23,567 nucleotides of DNA, taken from contig JABCPU010000857.1 in NCBI GenBank assembly GCA_016800925.1, positions 1-23,567 of the forward strand, read 5' to 3'. Below the pieces are notes generated by a model. The model was given only the letters and a program-made list of their open reading frames with translations. It did no database searches and was not told where the DNA came from. This stretch comes from Suillus spraguei. Lineage: Eukaryota > Basidiomycota > Agaricomycetes > Boletales > Suillaceae. Shown here in pieces: positions 9,713-18,645 of this stretch. Every line of letters starts with the position of its first letter. Position 1 is the first letter of the stretch. A program made the translations under genes and the position numbers.

Positions 9713-10549
9713 ATGTCGACCAAAGAATTCGAATACAAGATCGGTCAACCGATTGGTTTTGATGGAGATCGTGATAACTCTCGCGAGTTTATCCAGTCGT
9801 GCAATCTGCACTTTGACATCAATGAAAAGCTTTACACCACCGACAAGCAGAAGATCATCTACATAACATCCTTCATGACCGAGAAGAATGCCAAATCATG
9901 GAAGGAACAATTCCTTGAACACGCCCAATCTACCGACACTTCGGGACAAAAAGTTGGTTATGGGACAATGGTGGATTTTATGAAGAGCTTCAAAGAAGCA
10001 TTCGAACCAGTGGATACCAGAATGACCGCGCTTACACGCCTTAGAGATCTCAAGCAAGGAACTGGAGATCTTCATACCTATGTCGCCGACTTTGAGGCAC
10101 TTGCAGCCAAGGCTCATATCACCGATAACGCGACAAAGATCCAGTTCTTCCAAGACGGTCTTAATTGGGGTATCCTCACAAAGCTTTTCAATACGGGAGA
10201 TATCTCCGAGATATTCAGAGATGTTGTGTTGCAATGCGTTGCTATTGACAACGCTCATCATCGGCTTAATGCCATGAGGACACGTCATGTTCCACAACAG
10301 AAGAAGAAGAACTACGGGAATGCACGGTATATTCCGAACCGTGATTCCAACGCAATGGTCGTAGATCGAATCTCCGACATGGAAAGATCCGAATGCATGA
10401 AGAAAGGGCAGTGCTTCGGATGCAGAAAGACAGGACACCGCATCCATAATTGTCCTGATAGAAAGAAGAAGACCCCACTTCGACAAACCGAAGTCAAAGG
10501 GGAAGAAGAAGATGAAGAGACCGTACGACGGGTTGTGCAGGATTTTTGA
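9713..10549 (+). CDS. gag: Gag polyprotein, copy 2 (278 aa)
   Basis: Structural protein of the virus-like particle. The ATG is the first good start after the leader (context caaccATGtcg). Residues 1-60 ('FDGDRDNSREFIQSCNLHFD') and 60-170 ('FMKSFKEAFEP', 'LRDLKQGTGDLHTYVADFEALA') match the usual retrotransposon Gag capsid layout. Residues 185-220 are basic, and a single CCHC knuckle, C-F-G-C-R-K-T-G-H-R-I-H-N-C, lies at about residues 236-249. The C-terminus is acidic and Lys-rich and ends Asp-Phe-TGA. The frame is fully open, in contrast to pol. The pol frame overlaps it by 38 bases in the +1 frame, so Pol must come from a recoding event at the stop unless bases have been lost here. Minus-strand frames across it are shadows. 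Confidence 0.93.
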   Translation: MSTKEFEYKIGQPIGFDGDRDNSREFIQSCNLHFDINEKLYTTDKQKIIYITSFMTEKNAKSWKEQFLEHAQSTDTSGQKVGYGTMVDFMKSFKEAFEPVDTRMTALTRLRDLKQGTGDLHTYVADFEALAAKAHITDNATKIQFFQDGLNWGILTKLFNTGDISEIFRDVVLQCVAIDNAHHRLNAMRTRHVPQQKKKNYGNARYIPNRDSNAMVVDRISDMERSECMKKGQCFGCRKTGHRIHNCPDRKKKTPLRQTEVKGEEEDEETVRRVVQDF

Positions 10550-11801
10550 TGTGGAGAAAAAAGATTCGACGTATGTTTCTCCCATTGTAATACTAAGACT
10601 TGTACGCGCTGTAGGTGAAAGAAAAGAACTTCGTGTCCCAATCACCCTCCACTCGCGTACTCGTTTGAAATCCGTCGACACTACCGCTGTTATCGATTCC
10701 GGAGCAGCAGGAACATTCATCTCAGAAGAGTTTGTGAAACTCCATCAAATCACACGACGAAAACTCAAGGAACCATTTCGAGTTACAACGGCAGATGGAA
10801 CCCTCATAAAAGGAGGACCAATCACGCATTACTGCCTCCTAGTGGTCAAGATTGACGATCGAACCATGTATGGAAAATTCAATATTACCAAACTCGGAAG
10901 GAGAGATCAAATCCTCCTTGGAATTCCTTGGTTACGAGCAATGAACCCAATTATAGATTGGGCTGCTGAAACGCTTGTCCTTTCAAGGACAGAGAGATCA
11001 GACGAAATCGAAATTGATCTGGACGAAGATCGAAAGAAGAACGGGTTGCCTCGAATCTTCAATCATAATAGGTGGCAACACTCCCGTCTTCCGAAACCAG
11101 TTATCGTGCCTTCTATTGAAGTGCCCGAACATCCTGAACCAGAAGTACGAATGCCACGTACTATTGAACCCACTCCACGTGTACAATTGCCAAGAGCAGT
11201 GTCACCGATCCCCCGCGCAGAGAAGCGCAAGAATGAATCCGAACCCGAGCATCGGGTTGGACAAGAACCTATTGAACAGCGGCCAATAGAGGAACAGAAG
11301 CAAGGAAAAAGGAAACCGGAAGAAGAACTCTCGGGACGAAGCACCAACGTACCGAAACTAACCAAGTTCTTCGTTCCTCCGAAAACTCTTTCAGCTTCAA
11401 TTGAAGAAATCCCCGATAAAGATGAACCCGTGCCCTCGTTGATCCCAACCGAGGATGATGACCAGTTTGACACCATGAACGACGTCTGGCATGCACCAGA
11501 AGTGCGCGAAATTTCCTCTTATGAACTAGGAGAAGGAGAATTTCTCATGGAATATGATACTGACGGGATTAGCATGAGGATCATAGAGGAAGTATCCATG
11601 GATACACCATTGACACGTGATGGAACTTCCCAACTCGAACAATCCTCCAACTACTCCACCATTCCTCTCTCCACTCCGAAATATAGTAACAAAGCTCAGG
11701 AATTCGCCACAGATGAGAAGGAAAAGAAAAAGAAATCCTTTGAAGAATTGGTCCCGGATTATCTACACGCCTTCGCTGACGTCTTTGCTAAGACGGACTG
11801 A
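10548..11801 (+). CDS. pol: Pol N-terminal part, copy 2: retropepsin and linker
   Basis: The open frame (10512-11801; sensible reading from the Gag stop at 10548 on) begins D-V-E-K-K-D-S-T. The aspartic protease motif D-S-G-A-A-G-T-F-I-S is at about residues 62-71 of the open frame, and the second conserved part 'DQILLGIPWLRAMNPIIDW' ('ILG' flap/helix region) is about 85 residues later. This is followed by some 230 residues of charged, Pro/Glu-rich linker with no recognised domain, typical of the stretch between protease and RT. The frame stops at 'FADVFAKTD' plus TGA because one base is missing relative to copy 1 (aagacggactga against aaagacggatta). No separate start codon is expected. Confidence 0.88.
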   Translation, partial: DVEKKDSTYVSPIVILRLVRAVGERKELRVPITLHSRTRLKSVDTTAVIDSGAAGTFISEEFVKLHQITRRKLKEPFRVTTADGTLIKGGPITHYCLLVVKIDDRTMYGKFNITKLGRRDQILLGIPWLRAMNPIIDWAAETLVLSRTERSDEIEIDLDEDRKKNGLPRIFNHNRWQHSRLPKPVIVPSIEVPEHPEPEVRMPRTIEPTPRVQLPRAVSPIPRAEKRKNESEPEHRVGQEPIEQRPIEEQKQGKRKPEEELSGRSTNVPKLTKFFVPPKTLSASIEEIPDKDEPVPSLIPTEDDDQFDTMNDVWHAPEVREISSYELGEGEFLMEYDTDGISMRIIEEVSMDTPLTRDGTSQLEQSSNYSTIPLSTPKYSNKAQEFATDEKEKKKKSFEELVPDYLHAFADVFAKTD

Positions 11802-13195
11802 ATAAACTACCCCCCGAACGCCCTGGTATCGATCATCGGATTGACACCAAACCCGGTTTTATCCCTCGCACGTCTAAGGTCTACCCACTATCGGAAAAAG
11901 AACGCGCTGCCGTCAAAACGTTTATCGATGAAAACATTGCGAAAGGTTTCATCTCAGAATCGAAATCACCCAAGCCAGTGGTTCTTCTTTGTGGGAAAGA
12001 AGAGTGGAGAATGCGTCCCTGTCAAGATTATCGCTACATCAATGATTGGACAGTCAAGAACGCATACCCACTTCCACTCCCTATTTCCCTTGTCGCACGT
12101 CTTCATAACGCACGTTCTTTACGAAAATGGATATCCGGTCCGGTTATAACAACATTCGCATCCATCCTGATGATAGGTGGAAAGCTGCTTTTACCACGGA
12201 ATTTGGCCTCTTTGAACCGAACGTCATGTTCTTTGGCCTCTGCAATTCCCCAGCAACTTTTCAAGCATACATGAATCGCACCTTTCAACAAGAAATCAAT
12301 GAAGGATGGATGGTTATCTATATGGACGATATCCTGATTTTCTCTACAACATGGCAGAACACCGTGAACGGACCAGACGAGTTTTGATGAAAATACGAAA
12401 AGAACACCTGTTCTTGAAACCGGAGAAATGCACCTTCGATGCAGAAGAAGTGGAATACCTCGGAATGATAATTCGCCCGGACAAGTTGCTATGGACACCG
12501 CCAAGACCAAGGGAATCTCCGAATGGCCAATCCCGAAATCTGTAAAAGATGTTCGGTCATTCCTCGGTTTTTGCAACTTCTACCGCACGTTCATTTCCCA
12601 CTATTCTGACATCGCCAGACCCCTTATCGATTTGACAAAGAAAGATAAGGCCTTTGAATGGTCAACCGAATGTATGGACACCTTCGAAGAATTGAAACGA
12701 CGCTTCACTTCCCAACCGGTACTCCGTAACCCTGATCCTTCCCGACAATTTGCCATTGCTACCGACGCTTCGCTGTAGCAACTGGCGGGTTCTCTTGCAG
12801 ACTGATGAGAATGGTGTTTATCACCCCTGTGCATACTCTCACAGTCTTTGAACCCGCAGAACGCAATTACCAGATCTTTGATCGGGAACTCCTTGCCGTG
12901 ATCCGGGCATGAACGAATGGCGTCATTATCTCGAAGGAAACCCACCCGTCCTGGTATTCACCGACCAAGAACCTTCTGTACTTTAGAAGTGCACAGAAGC
13001 TCACCGTCGCCAAGCACGTTGGCAACTGATTTTGTCTATTTACGACATCGAACTGCATCACGTTGCAGGACTAAATTGGCAGTACCTGATGCACTATCCC
13101 GCCGGCCTGATTACGACTCTGGCAAAGACGATAATGAGGACCAGACCTCCTCCCTGACGCTCTATTCGTTCGTCTTATCGACACTGATTTGAAAG
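11802..13195 (+). pseudogene. pol: Pol RT and RNase H, copy 2 (frameshifted)
   Basis: RT motifs are all present but spread over three frames: the 'FFFVGKK' fingers part near 11980, '[16 protein letters not shown]' (12033-12080), '[16 protein letters not shown]' (12127-12174, catalytic Asp at 12130), '[15 protein letters not shown]', and an intact YMDD box at 12319-12330. The thumb/connection has 'FLKPEKCTFDAEEVEYLGM' and 'SFLGFCNFYRTFI'. RNase H shows 'FAIATDASL' (Asp at 12764-12766), directly followed by a TAG caused by a missing base, then 'FDRELLAVI' and 'HHVAG'. RT copies the RNA and RNase H removes it. At least five one-base losses separate the pieces, while substitutions at catalytic residues are not seen. 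Confidence 0.9.
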
Positions 13196-14341
13196 ATGTA
13201 CTGTCATCCTCAGACCCCTCGACGACCCTGTCTTCAAGACAGCATCTGATGCCCTCGATGGCGTGTGCCTTCCTCCTATGAAGTCGGCACTTTCCGATTG
13301 GAAGATTGAGGAGAACGTCCTCTATTTTAAAAACCGCGCTTACATTCCGCCGGCGCATCGCTTCGATATCCTGAAAAGGTATCATGATCATCCTACCGCG
13401 GGACACCTGGTAGATTCAAAAACTGAAGAACTCGTCAAACGAAAGCCTGGTGGCCTGCAATGGGCTTCTTATATTCGGAAATACGTTGAGGGTTGCGCCC
13501 TTTGTCAGCAAATGAAAGCGGATACTCATCCTGTTCGACCCCACTCACACCTATTCCCTCGTCGGCTGTTCGCCCGTTCTCCCAGGTCTCTGTTGATCTT
13601 ATCACTGACCTCCCCGTCTCTGGAGGCTTTGACAGTATCATGGTCGTGGTAGACCATGGCCCTTACGAAGGGGATTTATTATCCCTTGTTTGAAAACCAT
13701 CACTTCAGAAGGAGTGGCTAAGCTATTTTTAAAACACATTTACCGACGATTTGGACTCCATGACAAAGTTATTTCGGATCGAGGACCGCAATTCCTATCT
13801 CGTTTCTCAAAGGAACTTGCCCGACTTCTTGACTATGTCATTGCTCCATCTACGGCTTACCATCACAAACTGATGGCCAAACCGAAAGGCTAAATCAAGA
13901 ACTTGAAACATACCTCCGCATTTATTGCCGTAACAACCCCGAAGATTGGGTGGAACACCTACCATCGCCGAATTCGTCCATAACCACCGAAAACATGATG
14001 CAAGGAATGCATCACCCTTTATTCTGATGATGGGATATGAACCACGCGCAATCCCTCATCTTATCCCTGATTCATCAGTCCCCGCAGCAGAAGATCGAGT
14101 ACGATCTCTGCAGAAGATAAGAGAAGAAGCAATCGCCTTCAAACATTGCAATGCAAACGATGGCCGAACGATCCCGAGGAGATAAGTACATCCCATGGAA
14201 GATCGGAGATAAGGTTTGGCTATCTGCCGCTAATCTTAGACTCAAACTCCCATCAAGGAAATTGGCACCGAAACGATACGGACCTTTCCCGATCATCGAT
14301 GTCTTATCACCCATCACGTTCACACTCAAACTTCCTCCGCA
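13196..14341 (+). pseudogene. pol: Pol integrase, copy 2 (frameshifted)
   Basis: The HHCC zinc region is seen as 'KRYHDHPTAGHL' and 'CALCQQMK' (cysteine codons from 13494). The catalytic core has the first Asp in '[22 protein letters not shown]' (codon 13595-13597) and the second in '[11 protein letters not shown]' (codon 13777-13779). The D-x35-E glutamate (codon 13884-13886) is still encoded but in another frame, because one C is missing in 'taccatcacaaactg'. 'VEHLP.AEFVHNH' and a GPY/F module 'KRYGPFPIIDVLSPITFTLKLP' (about 14268-14335) follow. Integrase would join the cDNA to the chromosome. The module order is that of chromoviruses. Confidence 0.9.
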
Positions 14342-14620
14342 GTGGAAATTCATCCCACGTTCCATGCTTCTGTCTTATCGTCCTATAGCGAAACGGACGT
14401 ACACGGTCCGAACTTCCCCGAACCACCACCTGACATTATCGAAGAAGAAGAAGAATATGAAATCGAAGCGATTCTTTCTCACAAAGGAACCGGCAATCGC
14501 CGACGTTATCTTGTTTCGTGGAAAGGATACTCATCGGGAGATAACGAATGGCTCCCAGAAAAGAATCTGAAGAACTCCGCTCGAATCCTAAATGCTTATA
14601 AGAAGCAACACGCCCTCTGA
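14342..14620 (+). CDS. pol: Pol C-terminal chromodomain, copy 2
   Basis: This open stretch at the end of pol encodes 'EPPPDIIEEEEEYEIEAIL', then 'RRRYLVSWKGYSSGDNEWL' and the closing helix 'LKNSARILNAYKK'. This is a full chromodomain with the aromatic residues Tyr (in YEIE), Trp (WKGY) and Trp (NEWL) expected for a methyl-lysine cage. In chromoviruses this domain binds histone marks and steers insertion to heterochromatin. It ends TGA at 14618-14620, a stop shared with copy 1. The first codon given is only where the open frame resumes. The true protein continues from integrase. Confidence 0.92.
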   Translation: MEIHPTFHASVLSSYSETDVHGPNFPEPPPDIIEEEEEYEIEAILSHKGTGNRRRYLVSWKGYSSGDNEWLPEKNLKNSARILNAYKKQHAL

Positions 14621-14672
14621 ATTCCCGTCAATCAACCGCATTCGCACTTGATCAACTACCAACAACATTGAA

Positions 14673-16131
14673 ATGTCTTTCCCCACTGCCTACATTACCC
14701 CCGTCACTGTTGCCACCAATGACTCCAATCTGAAGCAGAACAATACGGAACCCTTACCGCAGAAATCGATAACCAATCCTACATCGAAGCCGCCATCCTC
14801 TGTGAGGGACATGCCCTCGAAATCGACAGAATTCTCACCGAAAGAGGTGCCTTCCCCGTCGACTCATTGTTAACATCATCCGCACTGCAGCCCTTATCGA
14901 AGCCACCGCTAAAGAAACTACTGAACTCACACTCCGTCACCGTTTCATTCATCTCCAAAAACGCATTCGTGCTTACGCTATGCTGTTGCTTCCCGATTCT
15001 TTTAAAGATGATGTTGAAGAAGCTATTCACATCATTGCCGAACGTCGAGCAGGCGTTGCTCGACCTCCCTCTCCGCAAAGAGATACGCCACTTCCTGTTC
15101 CAGCACCCGCTTCTTCGCGTATCTATTCTAATCTTGACGCCTTTACTGGCCTATACACTGCTGTGCAAGAAATTGGGCAACTCACCAACACGTTGTCGAT
15201 ACCATCCAGCAATCAGTCGCTGAGACCAGAGCAGCCAGAAACCTAGTAGAGGAAGCCATCGCTGACTTACAACAAACGCAAGATGATCTTGCGTCTCCTA
15301 GAACCCCATCCCCTATCGAACAATCAACTTCTTCACTTTCCGCCACGGTCACTCTTGATTGCCCTGATTGGCTGTACGAGCCCTGCACAGAAGAGCAGGC
15401 TAAGGCAGCTAAACTATTGGGTATCCCTGCCACCGAGTTGGTAACACTCGGCCCTCGACTTTGCGACCTTCATATCCATCCCCCCATGTCCATCCCATCG
15501 TCATTCGGTCCTATGGACCCCATTTCACCAGTCTTAGTAAAAGACTTCGGTATCACTTCCCCTCTTCTTCCACCGAACTTCTTGCAGCTGCTGAGCGTGC
15601 AGTCACCCCAGATCTCCCGAATCAGCATACACGTTGTCCTCCGCTCAACAGGCACAACTCAAGCGGCAGAACACCCTTGCTTTAAAACGTATGACGAAGA
15701 AGAAGGGAAAGAAACGCGCCAGATCCACTAGTCCTACACCATCATCTCTCCATCCCCACTACGCAAAATCCATTCTAACCCTGACGAGAACATGAAAATG
15801 CCGCGTCTGTGGATTGCTTGGACATCGACAGAAGAATTGCGCGGAATACCAGTGTAGGATCTGCAGATATTGGTCGCCCACTCACTTATCTCTTTATTGC
15901 CCTAACCGAGTCGGCCCTCCTCCCTTCGAGTTAACTTGGAAGGACGAAGGATTTTACGATGCGCTTCATGCTTGGGAAAAGCAACTTGACGACGAACGCA
16001 TCAAAATCGGAAAAGGAAAAGATGCCCAGCGACGCGCTGGTCTTGAAGAAGCGAAGTATATGAGGAGTGGATCTTTTGCTGACGAAGATTACGACTGGAT
16101 GATGACCCATTTACTACGCAAACCAAGATGA
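14673..16131 (+). pseudogene. Extra ORF3 with twin zinc knuckles, copy 2
   Basis: This third gene sits between pol and the 3' LTR, 52 bases after the pol stop, in place of the untranslated tail or env of other elements. It would be about 486 codons if its frame breaks (near 14730, 14860, 15200, 15560 and 15798) were not there. Layout: MSFPTAYITP start; helical part including 'SFKDDVEEAIHIIAERRAG'; a Pro/Ser-rich hinge 'PPSPQRDTPLPVPAPAS'; a probable coiled coil; the conserved block 'HIHPPMSIPSSFGPMDP'; a basic stretch; then CCHC knuckle C-R-V-C-G-L-L-G-H-R-Q-K-N-C (15799-15840) and C-R-I-C-R-Y-W-S-P-T-H-L-S-L-Y-C (15853-15900, spacing 2-6-4). The tail is acidic and ends KPR-TGA. No membrane segment is seen in the true frame, so an envelope is unlikely. 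Function is unknown. Binding of nucleic acid is inferred from the knuckles. Confidence 0.8.
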
Positions 16132-16153
16132 GTAAATCGGTGACTTTACGTGT

Positions 16154-16165
16154 AAAAAGGGGTAA
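16154..16165 (+). promoter_or_regulatory. Polypurine tract, copy 2
   Basis: Aaaaaggggtaa lies directly before TGTTAC of the 3' LTR and is the expected plus-strand primer. Copy 1 has aagggggtaa in the same place. Confidence 0.75.
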
Positions 16166-16640
16166 TGTTACAATCGTACGTGCCCCTATTCATTCTCTTA
16201 CCTCATTTACCGTGTATATTACATAACATGACTCTGACTCATATGCTTAACGCATCTGTACTATAGTTGCCTTCCTCTTTTAGATACGCACTTACGTTCT
16301 CACACTTCTCTTGGTCTGTGCGCACATATTGGCCTATTTAAGCACAGTGTACTTGTAGTAGATTCGGTACTTTAATCTTACTGGGTTTTACCTGGAATCT
16401 CCTTCGCTTAGGTCTCCAACCTAAGTCGTCTTGAATCGTCTCTAAGTCTAAGCACTCCTTAGTCTTAGTCTCTATTCTCGCGGATACCTCTTGGACTTAT
16501 CCTTGAGGCTGAACCCTTGATCGTACTTGGAACGCGTTCCTTGTACTTTCACCTTGTCCTCTTCTGGACGTTGTAAGAACTCCCAGTAGACCGCCTGTGT
16601 CTTTTCACTGTCGCTGGTGACGCCACCCCAGTTCGTAACA
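16166..16640 (+). repeat. 3' LTR of copy 2 (475 bp)
   Basis: It runs from TGTTACAATC to GTTCGTAACA, with TATA-like tatttaag near 16336 and the actttaatctt block near 16370. It differs from the 5' LTR at about 25-30 positions by eye, spread along the length, for example 'ctcttacctcattta' against 'ttctacttcattta' near the start. The next base belongs to a truncated LINE ORF2 on the other strand. Confidence 0.94.
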
Positions 16641-17692
16641 AGGGTCTTGTGTTCCATTGGCATGGATGGTCTGGGAGACCTCGCATCTGGTGGATTTCCT
16701 GCTGAGTTTCATGACCTGCTTGCGCAGGTTGGTGAGGGTACGTGTCCACCATCATTTGGAGTGTGGGCAGGGTTTTGCCAGAGGTACACAGGCTTCGTGG
16801 TGGACATGATGGCCCTTGTGACAATTTTGGCCATTTGCTGAAATTCCTCCTCTGAGGCGAGTGGGAGTGGAGGTGTGGGTGTGAGCGTGGCGCTAAGGAC
16901 CTCTTCCAGTCGACCTCACGCCAATTGGAATGAGGGATGTCATCCTTTTGGATAACTGCTAGTTCAAGTGTTAGTATAATAGGGAGGTGGTCCATTTTGG
17001 GCCTTGTTTCACTGGTTCAGTATCACATGTGATGACAGCATTGAGGGTGCCCTCTGTGCCGAGCACATTGTCCGGCCGAGTCCAATTGCCAGTACTGTTG
17101 GATTGGAGGTGGGGATACCGCTGGGGAGTAGCTGTAGCATAACATAGTCAGCGATCAGATCAATAAGGGGTTGAGAGAATGGGTAGTTAAATAAATGGTG
17201 GTTGTGGATATCCTCCCACATGGGGTGATTGGTTGAAGTCACCAAGCCAAAGCATATGGACATCTGCCGTTGGGCAGAGCAGGGCGATGTTTTGGCTGAG
17301 GAAGGTCTCCATGGTGATTAGGGTATTCTGGTGGGTACAGTCATTGTAAATATTCACAATGGTGCATGCACTGAATTCACCAGTCATTTGTACAATAACC
17401 ACATTGGATGACGGGAATGGGATCTGTCACCAAGTGTTTGTGTCGAGTGATGTGTTGATGAAGGTGATTGCTCGTGATTGTTTCTGAGGGTGAGTGAGAT
17501 GGTTAGTGGAGTATAGGACATGCCAGCGGTGGCTGGCATGAGTGTTACGAAGAAAGTTAATATAGAGTTCCTGAATGATTAAGAGGTCATGGTTAGTGAT
17601 ATCCTGGCTATTCAGCAACTCTTAGGCCGCTAATGAAGCGTTCAAGTTGTGCTGCCATATCCGAAGACTGCCTGGGGTGGGGTTGGGTCATT
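16641..17692 (-). pseudogene. LINE ORF2 fragment: APE-type endonuclease domain
   Basis: Reading right to left: 'SLRIWQHNLNASLAA', a TAA at 17622-17624 (CAA to TAA is likely), 'ELLNSQDITNHDLLIIQE' (catalytic Glu of IQE), 'SRAITFINTSL', 'VVIVQMTGEFSACTIVNIYND', 'MLWLGDFN' (catalytic Asp/Asn), a frame change, 'HPMWEDIHNHHLFNYP', and 'MDHLPIILTLEL' near 16995 (the closing DH motif of the exonuclease-endonuclease-phosphatase fold). About 100 further residues follow with no domain, and then the sequence ends at the LTR boundary. The enzyme would nick the target DNA for primed reverse transcription. The RT half is absent, so the copy is dead. Confidence 0.85.
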
Positions 17693-17732
17693 CAGACATC
17701 AGAGTGGGGGGAGTTGGGACTAGCATTGGGGG

Positions 17733-18645
17733 TCAGTGGAGTAGAGGGTGAGGAGGTGGAGGAGGGGAAGAGGGTGTGGAGGACAAAGGGGTTGATTGTG
17801 TCGTAGGAGTGGACGGGATCAAGGGAGTTGAGGGGATGTGAGAGTCTAATGGGGTGACAGGCACAGTCACAGTTGGTTGCAGAGGGTCAACGTGTTTGAA
17901 GGATAGGGTGGATTGCTTACTGGGTAGGGGCTGGCTTGTGTTAATAGCGGGGGGTGGAGTGTGCAGCTCTGTGGTGCAGGGAGAAGAGGATTGATTGGGC
18001 ATCGAGGTTGGTGCCCTCGAGGGATGAGTGGTTGGGTTCCAGGTCGAGTTGGTAGGGAAGAAGGGGAGTTTGTTCTCTGGGTATTGTTCATCCAAGGTTT
18101 TGCAATGGCAGATGAATTCTGGACACTTGCGACTCCAACTGGTATGATTTTGGCTCTTGCAGTTCACACAGCATTTGGTTCAGAATGCATTGCATTGTGC
18201 AGTCCAGTGACAACCACTGCAAGTGCCACAAACATCGTGAGGAGAGGAGCAGTTGCGAGTCATGTGCTCAAATTTCTGGCATTTGGTGCAGCGCAGGGGT
18301 TCCTTATGGTCCTTATTGACAGTATAGTGATGGGCATCAATACAGATGCCCTCCTTGAGGATGCTGTTGGCAGTTTCGACGTCCTTGATCTGGAGAAGTG
18401 CGAAGGTGGTGCATTGCTCTCTTGTACGATGTTGTGGGGGCTTGATCCAGCGAATGGATGCTATTGAGTTGGGGGGGGTGGTTTTCAGCTTTGATGTGAT
18501 GAGGGAAGTTGCCACATTCTATCTTGTAGGTGATCAGCAGGAATTGTATTATGATGGAATAGGTCCTATCCTGTATGCATGCTGGCAAGTCCAGTTGAGA
18601 TTCAAGCAACATACGGCCTGTAAGGCCTTTGAGCCAGCCCGCTAG
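17733..18645 (-). pseudogene. LINE ORF1, C-terminal part with three zinc knuckles
   Basis: From the junction at 18645 leftward: 'GWLKGLTGRMLLESQLDLP', an RRM-like stretch ('NSILKEGICIDAHHYTV'), then knuckles C-T-K-C-Q-K-F-E-H-M-T-R-N-C, C-G-T-C-S-G-C-H-W-T-A-Q-C, and C-V-N-C-K-S-Q-N-H-T-S-W-S-R-K-C. This trio is typical of LINE ORF1 proteins that coat the element RNA. Breaks: a frame change at a run of seven G (plus strand, near 18472-18478) and an in-frame TGA at 18180-18182 between knuckles two and three. The Pro/Ser/Thr-rich tail ends at 17733. Confidence 0.85.
18641..18645 (+). repeat. Target-site duplication GCTAG, left copy
   Basis: Gctag directly precedes TGTTAG at 18646, and the same five bases follow GTAACA at 20019-20023. 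Removing the insert and one copy restores the LINE ORF1 frame. Confidence 0.85.

Larger units (their letters stand above)
9042..16640 (+). mobile_element. Ty3/gypsy chromovirus, copy 2 (full length, 7.6 kb)
   Basis: Both LTRs are present (473 and 475 bp), with a leader containing a self-priming site, gag, pol (protease, RT, RNase H, integrase, chromodomain), a third ORF and a purine tract. Gag and protease/linker frames are open. RT to integrase is split by at least six frame changes. A chromodomain plus self-priming resembles the Tf1/sushi group of fungal chromoviruses. The flanks do not match: ..ttactgat before and agggtctt.. after, so no target duplication. The two LTRs differ at roughly 25-30 sites by eye (about 94 percent identity). 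The element is therefore old, or a recombinant of two copies. Confidence 0.95.

Noticed and set aside
9896..10720. 274-codon minus-strand frame opposite gag
   Set aside because: It is the antisense shadow of a well-supported Gag, crosses the gag/pol border, has no recognisable motif and is not kept in copy 1.
1..16640. Repeat-induced point mutation (RIP) as the cause of decay
   Set aside because: The breaks are mainly single-base indels, and C/T differences between the copies go both ways by eye. A dinucleotide count would be needed to exclude it fully.
17961..18467. 168-codon plus-strand frame
   Set aside because: It lies opposite the LINE ORF1 zinc-knuckle region, which is supported by three knuckles on the minus strand.
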